This document shows positions 48,804-61,809 of a stretch of 64,000 nucleotides of DNA, piece by piece. The notes under the pieces were generated by a model. That model saw nothing but the letters and a program-made list of their open reading frames with translations, searched no databases and was not told the DNA's origin. Made by a program: the position numbers and the translations under genes. Source of the DNA: Sindora glabra (Eukaryota; Streptophyta; Magnoliopsida; Fabales; Fabaceae). Location of the stretch: the NCBI GenBank assembly GCA_020226215.1, contig CM035225.1:10055868-10119867 (forward strand). The letters are read 5' to 3'. Position 1 is the stretch's first letter; every line of letters starts with the position of its first letter.

Positions 48804-50893
48804 GAATGGTGAAATGGAATCACTACTTCACCATTTGAGAAATGATAAGTGACTTTATACGAGGTTATGATTATGATGCTTTAATTTGGATGAGGATACC
48901 CAAGCACAAGATGGCAATCATCACAGCAGAAAGATAAGTTTTCACTCTCGCAAAATCAAGCAAAGAAAAACTTGAGAATATATAGAGCTTCCAGAAAGCC
49001 GTCACATCATAATTTTTTTGGTGGTTACCATAGAAGGTACGGCACAAAGCTTAACCAACAAACTTCAGATATTTCAGGAAGACGAATGGCCATTGACAAG
49101 ACGGTATTTGGTTCATTTCCAGATGGTGAGAGATCATATTGGCATTGTTCAAATGCTGGAAATTTACATTGTAACATGAAACTGATTTTGCTAAATTCAA
49201 AAGACTAATCAGATATCCAGGTGTGATATTCCCTGTCAAAAGTAGAATATGAGAATCAGATTTTGCTGAAAAATGTCCTGTATGACTGAACGTAGATATA
49301 GATATCTCTTTTACATAACAGAGAGATAATGCACAAATGTCTCGTGTGATGCCTTTTTCAGTCTTTTAAGGCTAAAGGTCAAACGTAGTATAAGTTAATA
49401 TCAGTTATATGCATAGGATGATTGATGCAATTAGGGGCTGATCAGCAGGGTAAAGAAACTTTGACACTGAAAATTATTATGCTAGAAAGTTAAAAGCACA
49501 AGCGCCTTTTTTTAATGAGCATTTGTTAACAAGCACTTTTTACAAGCATTGCACGAAACTAAGCCTATATATCTAGTGTCAAACTGAGCTTTTAACAAAG
49601 TCAAGCGACAGTGAAAGAAAGCCAAACGCATTCCTAACATATCCCAGTGATAAGATAGAAATAACTGTATATTCTAATTTCTGGTCGTAACCTTCGTCCT
49701 TACTTCCACACAATTGGAAGAAGACAATTGTTGAATTTGTTGCCCATATGTCAGTTTTGTGAGACAAACATCCATTGAAAATTTGTACTTTTCAATTTTT
49801 AAGACATTTGAAATCGTAACTATCTCTTGTTAAGGACACATGGCAGGAGTATATGCGGTGATAAGATTGGCTTTATTACTATTGTCAATAGTTTGAAAGT
49901 TGCCCACACCATTGAATGGGATTTGCTTCCATAGACATTTCCCATTTTTCTGTTTCAAAACGCGCAAAACTTGTGATTTTTTTTTTAATCTTTTCTTCGC
50001 AGGATGTAACAATTTTGGACAGAATTTTAGCTCAAAGGAATCAAGTGTCAAAATTTTGTGTAACATATACAATTTTAAAATTTTTCAGGGAACAATCTAA
50101 AATTACTATACCTAAATATGAAGACATTAAGATTTTTGGAGATTGTGAATCATGTTAACCCTCTCCGCCTCTCTTTGTATGGACTTAACGAGTAACAAAT
50201 TCAAATAAAAGAAGGATTAGTAAAGTAATATGCCGACATTTATTTCTTATGAGCTTATTTTATTTCATTTTATACGGCTCTTTGTTATGTTGATGTTGAA
50301 GATACTTTGTTCCTAATTCTCTCTCGTAAGCATTAACTGCATGGTCATATGCGTTGCGTCCCAGTTTGTTGGGCCATCATTTTTTATTAAGACAAATAAT
50401 TATAAACTGGTTCTGGACAAACATATTATCATTTTTCACAAAGTGGGAATCACGTAATACAAATGCAAAGAAATGGCTTTGGAATAGTTTGGCATTGATA
50501 ATCAACATTTTTAGTATAATGCAGATTTTGTTTGTCAGCTACGCTAAACCATGCTAGATTAACAAATAAGCACTAAACAAGGAAACAAAACAAAAGATGG
50601 TAAAATATAAAAGAGAAATTTCACCAACTTTCAGATCCAACCACTGTTTTGCTTCATTGTGAATTGTTGCAGCTCCTTTGTCTTCATCAATGCATGTATA
50701 TCTCTTTCCTTCATTTCTAAGCATCCAATCACCCAATTACCTTTCACCCTCTCTTTCCTTCTCAAAACTCAGCTTCTTTCTCCCCAAACTTGAAACCAAA
50801 TATAACCTTGTTTGAACCTGCATATCCATATCCTAACCCACCAATTTTTCCCTTAGATTCCATAGAAAAGTTCTTGATATTTTTCCAAGAACA
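48804..50893. other. Kinase 3' flank, intergenic DNA and GXM promoter/5' UTR
   Basis: 48804-49350 is probably the former kinase 3' UTR. 49350-50600 shows no coding sequence. 50650-50893 is CT-rich (for example ACCTTTCACCCTCTCTTTCC) and leads directly into the GXM start codon, so it is probably its 5' UTR and core promoter. No further feature was seen. Confidence 0.45.
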
Positions 50894-51775
50894 ATGAGGT
50901 CTAAAAGCCACCAAGCTCTTAACTTCAAATTCCTCATTATAGCTGTCTTGGCTGCTATTTTCCTCCTCTTTGCTCTAAGATCAAATTTTTCTACTTCCAA
51001 CCGACAACAATCTCCAAACTCACAAAAATCTGATCTTCCAAAATCTTCAATAATTGAGACAAATAGAGTTGATTCAACTGAATGTGCCCTAACTTGCAAT
51101 AAAATCCCACCTTCTCTATCTAAAGCCCTAATCCACTACTCAACCTCAACCATAACTCCACAACAGACATTAAAAGAAATCTCAGTTTCAGCAAGAATCC
51201 TAGAAAAAAGATCACCATGCAACTTCTTAGTCTTTGGCCTCGGCCACGACAGCCTCATGTGGAGTACCCTAAACTATGGCGGGCGGACAATCTTCCTCGA
51301 GGAAGACGAGGCATGGATTGAGCAAATCAAACGCCGATTCCCCATGTTAGAGTCATACCACGTCACATATGATAGCAAAGTGCATGAAGCTGATAATCTA
51401 ATGGATGTTGGAAAAGGGCCTGAGTGCACAGCAGTTGGGGACCCAAGATATTCTATGTGCCAACTTGCATTGAAGGGATTGCCTGAAGAAGTTTACAAAA
51501 CAAAGTGGGATTTGATAATGGTGGATGCACCAACTGGGTATTACGAGGAAGCACCAGGAAGGATGACTGCTATATACACGGCTGGGATGATGGCTAGGAA
51601 TAGAGAAAGTGGAGAAACTGATGTGTTTGTGCATGATGTGAACAGGGTAGTGGAAGATAATTTTTCTAAGGCATTTTTGTGTGAGAAGTACATGAAGGAA
51701 CAAGAAGGCAGATTAAGGCATTTCACTATTCCTAGTCATAGGGATGACGTGGACAGGCCATTTTGCCCCGAGTGA
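50894..51775 (+). CDS. GXM: Glucuronoxylan 4-O-methyltransferase (GXM, DUF579)
   Basis: Single-exon gene of 293 residues. The enzyme transfers a methyl group from S-adenosylmethionine to O-4 of glucuronic acid side chains on xylan in the Golgi during secondary wall formation. Residues 1-10 are basic, followed by a membrane anchor at about 12-28 (FKFLIIAVLAAIFLLFALRS), giving a type II Golgi protein, then a Ser/Gln-rich stem to about residue 65. The DUF579 domain carries NFLVFGLGHDSLMWSTLNYG (SAM-binding type region), FLEEDEAWI, WDLIMVDAPTGYYEEAPGRM and DVFVHDVNRVVED, ending RHFTIPSHRDDVDRPFCPE. Length and motif order match GXM1-3; the related IRX15 proteins share the domain but differ in sequence. 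The first ATG of the frame is used. No damage was seen. Substrate assignment rests on family similarity. Confidence 0.92.
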   Translation: MRSKSHQALNFKFLIIAVLAAIFLLFALRSNFSTSNRQQSPNSQKSDLPKSSIIETNRVDSTECALTCNKIPPSLSKALIHYSTSTITPQQTLKEISVSARILEKRSPCNFLVFGLGHDSLMWSTLNYGGRTIFLEEDEAWIEQIKRRFPMLESYHVTYDSKVHEADNLMDVGKGPECTAVGDPRYSMCQLALKGLPEEVYKTKWDLIMVDAPTGYYEEAPGRMTAIYTAGMMARNRESGETDVFVHDVNRVVEDNFSKAFLCEKYMKEQEGRLRHFTIPSHRDDVDRPFCPE

Positions 51776-53024
51776 AAGTTATCTTTTCCACTTCCTTTTT
51801 TCTTTACATTGGTCCACCATATGCAGATTTTTAGATCATTTTTTGGTCATTTTCCTCAAATTTTATCGTGTATCGATGCACTATAAAATATAAACCTTCT
51901 TATAGAGGATGGTACTACGAGGATACGAAGAGAAGGAGGATTACATGACTTATTATTGCTTTGAACTTGGACCTGTTACTCAATTTTCATTAGATTTATA
52001 TTGATAAAGGTGCTGGTACCTATGCTCAAAGGTGCAATTTTTTTTTTTTTTTGCGAAGTTACAATTTTGTTGAGTCAAGCAATTTACTTTGTGAGTTTCA
52101 TGAAAATCAAAATATCATATAAAAAGCATTCAAATTTTGCATCTATGAATTGAAGAAAAAGGAAAATTTGCGTACTCGCCTAATTCAGAAAACTTGAAAT
52201 TCTTAGGAAAGTTTGTCTTCATGTGTGTTTTCTGCAAATGCACATGGAAAAAGGATGATGCAGTGAAAATGTCACGCTCATGCAGTCAACAAATTCAGAA
52301 TTCCAAATAACATAGATTAAAAAAAATGGCGATATGTATAACAGGATCTGAACTGCGAAATTTTATGTTGTTGAAGTTGAAAAGAGATGAAGACCAGTTG
52401 TAAGTGCACATCTTGCAATGTCTGAATAATTTCTGAGGTAAAAATATTGGCCCTGAAAAAAGAAGAGAGTACCCAACAGCTAAAAAATGGAAAATTTCAT
52501 CATATTACTTTAAATTCACAAATGCATTATACAGCAAGATATGTTTTTGCCGTATCATTCGATCAGAAAATAGGAGGAAATGATTCAGCAAGAGAAATTT
52601 CTGCAAAAAAAATCAATAAAATGAAGAGACTTGGAGAGTAGGAATCTATTCAGTTGATTAAGATCCGAATAAATTTCCAATCGCAATTTTCTGGGAGTAA
52701 TTTGCCGTACCCGGTAAAATACATCGCAGGCACTGTCGAAGACGACCGACAAGAAGCAACAGTCCGTAAGGAGGTAAAGGAGATTCCATTTCTACCCGTA
52801 AGCAAGCCTAAATATGGAATTTTAATTAAAAGTAAACCTAAAATAATAAACTAAATGGAATTTAATATAATTACTTATAAAGGAAAGGGTAAATTTAAAA
52901 AAAAAAAATCGCTTTTCAAGAGTTTTTGTTGACCACCAATTTCTCTTCTTCTGCTCTCATTTTCTTTCTACATCAGGGAAAGAGAGAGCACCGCAAACTT
53001 GATACCATTTGGATCCAAACACCA
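51776..53024. other. GXM 3' flank and RABD1 promoter/5' UTR
   Basis: Non-coding. It contains a T homopolymer at about 52032-52051. The sequence at 52920-53024 is CT-rich then purine-rich and leads to the RABD1 start codon, so it is probably its 5' UTR. The two short open frames at 52447-52854 have no domain and are not supported as genes. Confidence 0.45.
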
Positions 53025-55296
53025 ATGATGGGTAACGAATAGTAAGCTAACTTCTTAGTTGCCCTCTTAAAGCTCTGGTTTTTTTTCCATTTTTGGTTAA
53101 ATTTTTATGAGATTTCTCTCATTTTCCCTCACTTTCGTTTGTATAAATTGAATGTGCAAATGACTTGGTACATTTTTGCTTGATTTTAGCGATTATTTGT
53201 TCAAGCTTCTGCTAATTGGAGACTCGTCTGTGGGAAAATCATGCTTGCTTCTGAGATTTGCTGTGAGTTGACCCGTTTGGACTTTTATGCTGACTGTCAC
53301 CCTTTTGCTTTATTCTGGTTGTTTATAAAGAGCGAAACAAAGTTTAAGGTTTGTGTTTGTTTGCTGCGTTTTGTAGGATGACTCTTATGTGGACAGCTAC
53401 ATAAGTACCATTGGAGTTGATTTCGTATGTAACTAGATGTTTTCCATCTGTGTGTCTTAATGTCCTCAGAATTCTTTTTTTGGTTCCCCATATCTGTTTA
53501 CACATGTTCAAAACTTTATAAAAAAAAATGGACTTTTTCAGAAAATCAGAACTGTGGAGGTGGAAGGAAAGACAACCAAGCTGCAAATTGTGAGTAAAAG
53601 CAGCATTTCTGATTCAGTTTAATATGCTTGCTCCTCTAGTTAAATTGAACATTTATTGCTTTCTATGCGGAATATATGTTTTGTTACATCAAAATTCCAT
53701 TGTTTTGGCGGGTGTCATCATGTGAACGCTGGATCTTAAGCTGCAAGAAAATGGAACTCGTGTTTGAGTTGTTTTCTATGATATGTCTTGAGAGATCAGA
53801 GAAATTGTGTTAGTCATTTTGCATTTTAATGACAAATGTCAACTGTGGTCCTCAAAAATACCTCATATAAGAAACCACAATCAAATCCATTTTTGCAAAA
53901 AAGAAGCTGCAGTTTGATTCTGATTTTCTGTCATTGTGTAGTTAGATTTTATGATATGTCCCATAGTTTCTTCTGTCTAAGGTTATTCAAGGTTTTTCGG
54001 AAACAGTTTTGTAGTAGAGTTCAGTGCCAAGTAACCTAGTTAATCTTTGCTTTGGGTCGGCATAGGCTGAACTTGCATTTTTCTGTATGAATACTCCAGG
54101 ATACATGCAAAATCAGTTATAGCTTCTTCTTTGTGCCCTGTTCTTGCTGTATACTTTTGCTGAGCTTGTGGATCAATTTTTAGCCATAGTCAGTTATCTT
54201 AAATTGCAAGTTTTTCATAGCATCACTCATTCTGCTTAGCTAAACAATTGCATCTTTTGTTTGCTGTTTGTGTAGTGGGATACTGCTGGACAGGAGCGAT
54301 TTAGGACTATAACAAGCAGTTACTACAGGGGAGCACACGGAATAATTGTAAGGGACTTTTTTCCGGTTGTCTTTTAAGCTGAGAAATATAGGTTCATCTC
54401 ACTGACAATAAACTCTTGAAGCTGATATCTGGGCTTATTGCGATTGGATTAGGTTGTTTATGATGTTACTGAGATGGAAAGCTTCAACAATGTCAAGCAA
54501 TGGTTGAATGAAATTGATAGATATGCAAACGAGAGTGTGTGCAAACTTCTTGTTGGGAACAAATGTGATCTAATTGATAACAAGGTTGTTGACACCCAGA
54601 CAGCAAAGGTGAAGTATCTGCTTGGACAAGCTCTTTTTTATTGTGTTTTCTACGTAACAAATGTATCATGTTTCATATTGTCTAGCAATGTTGGTTTTGT
54701 GCTCCTATTTGCTTTGTGAGTATCTTTGTCATTTCATATTTTGTGTGTGAATGTGTGTGGCGCGTTTCGTTTTGGTAGTTTTTGATGAATTCTGCTATAT
54801 TTCTTTACACGCTCACATGTTGGTGACTATGACTCTGGGCTACCAACAACATTATTGGTTGCATTCTGGAATTTGAGATCTGTGTAATGCTGATGACTGT
54901 TTGATATTGACTGAATACATGGCAATAATTCAAATTCGTTAAGACTTGCATTCCCTTGTGGGAGAATGGAAAAGTTCAACTTATTGCTGATCTCGTCTCT
55001 GTATATAATGACAGGCATTTGCAGATGAACTCGGCATCCCTTTTCTGGAGACAAGTGCTAAAGACTCCATTAATGTGGAGCAAGCTTTCTTAACCATGGC
55101 GGCTGAGATTAAGAACAAGTATCGACTATTTCTTAATTGCTTCCCCTTTTCTTATATAGGATCTTGATTAAGTTGCAAATGCTAATGATTTGAACCTGAA
55201 TGTAGGATGGGAAACCAGCCAACTGTGAGCAAATCAACGGAAACTGTTCAAATGAAAGGGCAGCCAATCCAGCAGAAGAGCAGCTGCTGTGGTTAG
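53025..55296 (+). CDS. RABD1: RABD1-type Rab GTPase (Rab1 class), eight exons
   Basis: Rab1-class GTPases control vesicle traffic between the ER and the Golgi. Exons: 53025-53041, 53190-53262, 53377-53424, 53542-53589, 54276-54347, 54453-54608, 55015-55118, 55206-55296; all introns are GT-AG and the frame holds throughout, giving 202 residues. Motifs: [15 protein letters not shown] (P-loop), [17 protein letters not shown] (switch I effector region), [20 protein letters not shown] (switch II), GNKCDL and ETSAKD (guanine binding), and a C-terminus ending KSSCCG, a double-Cys prenylation signal. Two ATGs are adjacent (53025 and 53028); the second gives the usual MGNEYDYLFK start. [19 protein letters not shown] is typical of the RABD group, and the assignment to RABD1 rather than RABD2 is from overall similarity. 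Confidence 0.93.
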
Positions 55297-55630
55297 ATAG
55301 TAAATTGTAATCTATCCTGTGTTGACTTTGTTATAACGTGGATCATTTTGAAAGTGTTATGTATTGTCAGCTTAAACAGTTGGAAAATGCAATTCCGGTG
55401 ACTGAAATTTTGGTTCGTTTGTTTGGATGGAAAATATTTATCGTAAAATATAATTATAAAATGTTAAGATGAGAAAAAATGCTTTATTTGTCGAATATTA
55501 AATATGAAAAGTTCGGACATATAAATTTCTCTATTTCAAAGAGAAATTTACTTTCTCTGAACTATCATAGTTTTGTGTATTATCCTTTTTACTCATAAAT
55601 ATAAATAGCATGTTATTCCTTTATGAATAT

Positions 55631-55993
55631 ATATAAATAATATATCTTTATCAAAAATATTTTCTGATGAAAGAAAGAGAGGTGGAGCAATTTGTTACAA
55701 AATTGAGTGTGTCCTGTCCAAGTGTAATAGCACTCCAAAAAAAATCATTCAGACTATGTCATAGATTATTAGGTATGTCGGATCAACCTATTTACTAGTA
55801 GGGTTGACATGATATAAATAATATATTTTTATTAAAAATATTTTCTGATGAAAGAAAGAGAGGCGGAGCAATTTGTTACAGCATTGAGTGTATCCTGTCC
55901 GAGTGTAATAGCAATCCAAATAAAATCATTCAGAGTATGTCATAGATTATTAGTCATGTTGGATCAACCTATTTACTAGTAGGGTTGACATGA
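55631..55993. repeat. Two-copy 181-bp tandem duplication
   Basis: Copies at 55631-55811 and 55812-55993 are closely similar. Both contain TTTTCTGATGAAAGAAAGAG, AGCAATTTGTTACA, GAGTGTAATAGCA-type and CTATTTACTAGTAGGGTTGA segments. Scattered substitutions show it is not very recent. Confidence 0.93.
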
Positions 55994-56329
55994 TATGGTT
56001 TGATTTCCCAGTCTATCAACTTGAATTAGAATAAAATAAATATAAGCAGATTATGTGAGTTATATGTATTATTTGTTTGTAAATTTATTTATCAAATTTC
56101 ATTGCATAATATCTTAAATTTATTTGATTACTTTTAAACATTTTGATGAGTTTTAATGTTTATTTAGTAGTAATACAATTTCATTTTTATGTATTGTACA
56201 AATTTATATGATGAACTATTTAAAATTATTTATACTAAACTGATAAATGGGTTGAGGTCCATTTGTTTATTTATTAGTCAATCTGAACAGGGAGTAATCG
56301 AATACATGGACGGATCTGGGGATTCGAAT

Positions 56330-56425
56330 CTAAAGATCCCCTGTTTAAACTTCTTGCTGCTGGATCACACCTAAAAGCTTCTAAAATCTCCCTGTTTAAA
56401 CATCTTGTTGCTGGATCACACCTAG
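56330..56425. repeat. Short tandem duplication
   Basis: CCCTGTTTAAACTTCTTGCT with GCTGGATCACACCTA at 56338 recurs as CCCTGTTTAAACATCTTGTT with GCTGGATCACACCTA at about 56391; the period is about 53 bp. Confidence 0.8.
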
Positions 56426-57732
56426 TGAATTGAAGAGGATGTAATTAATATTTGACTTCCTTGAATTTTAATGAAATTATGTAAACCTCTCCTTTAATTT
56501 TAAAACCTTCATAGTCTTTCATTGAAACACAAAAAATACTACAATTAGAATATGAAATTTTCATAACCAAATGATGAAAAAAAATAACTAGAGAATTCAA
56601 ATATAATAATACAAGATATTTCAAATATGTTATATTAAAAATATGCATTAATTAAGTCGAATCAATTAAAATATAATGGATGAAAAAGTCAAATTTGAGT
56701 GTAAGTATAATGATTTTTTGGTTATTTAAACTTAATCAAAGGATATATTTCATTATAAAATATTTCAAATATCTTATGTTATTTAATTTAAATCAATTTT
56801 TTTCATCATTTTCTTGATGAGAAATTCAATTTTGGATTTGAGTACAGTATTTTTTTTTTCATTTCGACTTTTAAAGAAGGCCTGTATAAGTTTTGAAACT
56901 AAATTAAAAATCTATTCTTTTTCACTAAAACTCAAGAGAACTCGAGTATTTTTCTCTTATGTTAAACATGCAAATCGTTGTTAACATATGTGAACTTTCT
57001 ATATTTGCATGTATCATAAATTTGCCTCTCCACCATTTTTAATACTCCATTTTGCTTCCTTAAACATTGAATGCATTATGGAGGAAGTACATACATGCAT
57101 AATGTACAGCAAGTATATTACCATCACGTCATTGATATAGAACCGTTGTGGATCAAATTATTTTCAAAAACATCGTTTTCCTATCTTACACCTGAAAAAT
57201 AGAGCATGAATCAACGGATTTTACACAAATCAATGGATATTCTGCCCAACGAGTTGAATCCAAATCAAAACTTCACGTAAATTGTTCGGATTTTCGATGC
57301 CACAACACCCATCAGGAATTGGGTTCAGTCCAAATCCAGATACCCTATTAATTCTTCGTATTTTCATACAGATGTGTTGTTCCCGACGAGAGTGGAGTCG
57401 CTCAAATCCTCTCCCAACTTCAACAATTAAATATTTCCATTTAAACTCATGACGGAAGGAGTAGGATCTAACAATGGAATTAATCCAATTCATGCTCCAG
57501 TTAGTTATCTTTGCCAACATCACCGTCGTTGCTGACTTACCGGTGATTGTACTCCCCAGAGGGGCTAGCTTAATGCTCTTGATTACTAAGGATATTTACC
57601 TCTCAAATGGATGCACACACCATAAGAGACCATTAAGAAACCTCACAACCCAACAATTTATAGTTCAAAAGAATGATAGACAGTATGTGAAAAAACTGAG
57701 AGGAGCATGAAAATAATATATACTATAATTCT

Positions 57733-60700
57733 TCAAGATGATGAACAGCAAGGCTTCTTTGCAGTTGGTTCAGGCGCCCCAACTGTGATGGTCTTCCCTT
57801 CTTTAATATTGGAAGCTGCTGGCTCATCTGAAGAAAGTGACTTCTTGCTGATTATACGATATATCTCTGCCAGAATTGTCTGGAAAGCTTTCTCAACATT
57901 TGTTGCCTCGAGAGCAGATGTCTCAATGAACGAAAGGCCTTCTTTCTCAGCATAACTCTGGGCATCCTCCGTGGCAACAGCTCGCAGATGCTTCAAATCC
58001 GTTTTGTTCCCGATCAACATGATCACAATATTAGCATCTGCATGGTCCCTCAGCTCCTTTAGCCACCGGCTAACATTTTCAAATGATGTTGGTTTTGTCA
58101 CATCATATACAAGAAGAGCTCCAAGGGCACCACGATAGTAGGCACTGGTTATTGCCCTGTACCGTTCCTGACCTGCTGTATCCCATATCTGAGCTTTCAC
58201 AGTTCTCCCCTCAACCTGGCAAAATAAAAATGGGCATTTTGTCGTTTCATTCTTCAATGCATGGCACAATTTGTAACTAGAGAACACATCACTATTCACA
58301 AATTCCCCATAATTTGGTTGTGTCAACAGGCCAATATATAGAAGTTTATCAAAAGGGCAGGATGCAGTAGACTGAATTCTAACATGCAAAACACAGATGA
58401 CATGAGTATCTAAGTTCCACTCAAGAAGCCTACAATAAAAGTATGGGCTCAATTGTAATCTAACATAGAGGGACCAGCCAAAGTTATCAACCCCATATTG
58501 GAAAAGTACAACATCAAGCAAGAAGTGCATTAATGATTATCCATTTTTTATTATTCGCTTCTGTGCCAAATAGATATTGCCTGTTACACGTCAGATCGCA
58601 TGCTTTCTCCTTCTCTCTCTACCATCAAACCCTGACTATGACTTTTCTCTGGCTCCAACCGCTCCCTGCTCTGCTTGTTGCTTCACTTCTGTGTTCAGCA
58701 GTTATTAATGAGGGTTGGTGGAAGGCTGGAAGCCAAGCCTTCTAACCCTAGTTCCCTTTGATTCACTCATTTCTCTAGTCCCAGCTGCCCTTTCTTTGCT
58801 AGAAATTTCTCTTTAGTATTATAAGATTGCTAGAGTCCAGACTGCTGCTAATTTGGTTTTCAATTGCTTTTAGATACTTACTCGCTTGCTCAAAATTTCA
58901 GCTTGTAAAGCTGTGAGCTTGAAAATATAATTGGGATTTTTCAATTTTTCTTTTCCTGGGGTGTTTGGAATTTTTGGAGTTGATAGTTTATTTATTTATT
59001 TTGGGCTTGGAAAATTGCAATGACTGCTATGTGTAGTGCAATGAGAGGTCTGCAAATTTTGAGATGGACAAATAGGAAAAACCCTATGATAGGTTCAATG
59101 TATGTATGAGAGAGAATTTTCCTAACTGTATTTTCCAGGAAAATTTCTGCTCCAAATTAAGGCTTCCTTTTTTTCCAGAAAACATTTTCCATTTAAAAAA
59201 AAAGTCTCATTTGCTTCTATATAAATGAAGAAGTGATATACTGTCTCTATACGGTGTTATTAAAAAAAATGATACCTAAATCCATAGTAATGGATTAAAG
59301 TCATGATAATGAATGAAAACAACTTTCTCTTTGAAAAAGAGGAAGTTGTGTTCCACTACACTCTCTCTATTAACAATGAACACATAGAATATTTTCCACC
59401 ATCTTTAAGATTTATAACTATACTCCTACTGAATATGTTTTCCACCAAAACAAACAGAACCTAAATCTCAATCTTTTGGCTTCTATTGTTTATTTAAAGG
59501 TTTAAAGGTTGACCTAAATTTCTAATTATCACAGACTGTTGCCTGCTTAGAATGACTGGCCATGAATTGCTCAAAAAAGTCAAGGTTAGAAAGTTCAGAC
59601 ACTTTTTTTTTTCCCCTCAAATTTATACATTATAGCTAGAAACATATTAGATTAGAAGCATGAATTGTCCACTTTCAGAAAGATTCCTGCAGTGATTATG
59701 TCCTCTGAAAATATTCTATATCCATCCAAAATAGAGGTTAGGTTCTTCTACTTCAGAAAGCTTTAGCAACTGTTTTGTATTTTCTTATAACTTAAGGGCA
59801 AAAATTAGGTACATTTAGGGGGAATTTTGGGAAGACTTGGCCCTGTTTAGGGTGTGTCGTAATCTGACCTGTAGGTGGCAAGACACAAATGCTATGCCAT
59901 GCTTGAAAAAGACTAATCCATGACTACTGCACCATTAACAATTACCATATTGACGAGAAATGGTGATTAGGTCCAAAATTGTAATGATATGATGATCTGG
60001 TGAAGCAAAATAGAATTTGAAATATTTGGGGACCAAATGCGCCAAATACGTATATCACGAGGACGTAAGTCTCTAAGAAACGAGTGTTACTTATTTACAT
60101 ATCACGCAAGAATTCAAATCAAACTACCAAGACACACTTTTTATCATAACAAAGCTACATATCGAACAACAAGCGTAGCATCACAATAATTCACATTGCT
60201 GGCATCAAGCAAGACATTGCTATGTAATTGCATGATACCAACAGGGCCGAATTCACTTCAAATTGAGATCAAAAGAAATGCTACAGCACCATTAACATTT
60301 CCAGCAAATCCAAGTTACAGTAATCATCAAACAACAACAGATCTGGATCAGATTAACTCCAAACTGAAACCTAAACCAAGATCCAAAATTGTAACAAATA
60401 TAGCCCAAAATTGAAAAAGCCAAGAACTAAGAAATGCAATAAGATGAAATGCCACCTTTAAGAAACGCGGATGAATATGCAACTTAAACCCATTAATTCT
60501 CATTTCAAGTACTCAAACACAGATTAACGAAAACCACCACCAGTAACGCCATAACTACCACACTATCAGTGCGAGAGAAAGAGTGATACCTGAAGAGTAC
60601 GAGTGGCGAATTCGACGCCAATTGTGGACTTAGATTCCAAGCAAAACTCGTTCCGGGTGAATCGGGAAAGCAGATTGGATTTTCCAACACCCGAATCGCC

Positions 60701-60754
60701 GATTAGTACCACCTTGAACAAATAATCGTATTCTTCATCGGGTCTTCTGGCCAT
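57733..60754 (-). CDS. RABA2: RABA2-type Rab GTPase (Rab11 class), two exons
   Basis: Rab11-class RABA2 proteins act at the trans-Golgi/early endosome and in cell-plate traffic. Exon 1 is 60590-60754 and exon 2 is 57733-58215, split by an intron of 2374 bp with a CAG|GTATCA donor and TTGCCAG acceptor. The product has 215 residues. Motifs: MARRPDEEYDYLFKVVLIGD start, GDSGVGKSNLLSRFT (P-loop), ESKSTIGVEFATRTLQ (switch I), [20 protein letters not shown] (switch II), GNKTDL and ETSALEA (guanine binding), and a C-terminus ending AKKPCCSSS with the double-Cys prenylation site. The intron position just after TRTLQ is the usual one in this group. The MARRPDEE start and the K-rich hypervariable tail point to RABA2 rather than RABA1. 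An apparent longer frame upstream of exon 2 (58216-58530) is intron read-through. Confidence 0.94.
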
Positions 60755-60995
60755 TTTTAGAAACTATCCTTTTATATAATAATAATATTCTGAAATTTGG
60801 ATAAAAATGGGAAAACTCAAATTGGGGGCTTGTTTGTTTCCCGTAGAATCGGTCGCTGGAGGAAGAAGGAGAGAGGAAGTGAGTCAGAGGAAGATCAAAG
60901 AAATGGAGTCTGTCATGGAGGGTGTGAAGGCAGACGGCAGAGGACGGGCACCCCGCTGTTCCGAGTCTGATTGATTGCAAGTTTAAGACGAAAAT
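60755..60995 (-). promoter_or_regulatory. 5' UTR and core promoter region of the RABA2 gene
   Basis: On the minus strand the GC-richer, CT-rich stretch upstream of the ATG at 60754 (for example CTTCCTCTCTCCTTCTTCCT) looks like a plant 5' UTR and promoter. Composition returns to AT-rich beyond about 61060. Transcription start is not defined. Confidence 0.4.
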
Positions 60996-61399
60996 GGCCC
61001 TCGGTTATCACCAGATTGCTTACATCAGTCGGAGCTGTCACTGGCAAACATGTAATTACCCCAAGGGCTTTTTTTTGGATTTTAACATGTTTTCTTAATT
61101 TTGGAAAGGTGAAAAAATTTCAACTCATTTAACTTTAAAAAATTATTTAAAATTTTACTGACAAACCACTTAATACAACCTTTAAAATATTAAATTGAAA
61201 TTTTTGATATGATAAAAACTTTACAAAAAAATATTTTAATTTTCCCGAAATATAAAAAATATACACAAATCTCTGCTTCATTTTTAAAATATACATATTT
61301 TTCATTTTATAAATATTTTTTAATACTAAATTCCTTATAAAATAAAGTTTTAAGATGAATAAGTCACCCACTCCAATTTTTTTTAAGTGACATTGTTGT

Positions 61400-61760
61400 T
61401 AATTCTCATTTTAATATTTTTTTCAATTCTTTATTTTTTAAGTTCCTATAGCTTTTAATTTTTGATTAAAAATTTATTTTAAATTTTTAAAAATTAAAAT
61501 TTTATCAATTTTATCTTTAATTAAAAATTTATATCAATTTGATTCTTTTAAAATTAAAAATTCTCAAATTTTTTATCCTTTCACACAGGAGATAAAAAAA
61601 ATTGAAAGTTTTTAATCTAATAAAAATCAAATTGATTAAAATTTGAGAATTTTTAATTTTATAGAAATTATAATTTTATAGAAATTAAATTAACACAAAA
61701 TTTTAATCAATAATAAAATTAATAAAAATCCAATCCAAAAGGACTCAAAATAACTTTTAG
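61400..61760. repeat. Long imperfect AT-rich inverted repeat
   Basis: Arms meet near 61590. The left arm has AAAATTAAAAATTCTCAAAT at about 61547, and the right arm contains the complementary ATTTGAGAATTTTTAATTTT near 61640. Complementarity extends outward in patches (CAATTTGATT against AATCAAATTG). Probably a decayed MITE. Confidence 0.65.
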
Positions 61761-61809
61761 TTTTAATTTTTTGACATGCACAACAAATTGAGTACATTAT
61801 ATTTTATTT

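Larger units (their letters stand above)
55297..57732. other. Intergenic region between convergent Rab genes
   Basis: Contains the 3' flanks of both Rab genes, the 181-bp duplication at 55631, a shorter duplication at 56330-56430, and otherwise AT-rich DNA. The stretch 57230-57700 has more mixed composition but no recognisable coding motif. Confidence 0.5.

Noticed and set aside
52447..52854. Two adjacent short plus-strand frames between GXM and RABD1
   Set aside because: No domain, no compatible splice sites, and neither frame begins with an ATG that has a supporting context.
58216..58530. N-terminal extension of RABA2 exon 2
   Set aside because: Preceded by a proper splice acceptor at 58216; the extension is hydrophobic intron sequence and exon 1 with the P-loop lies at 60590-60754.
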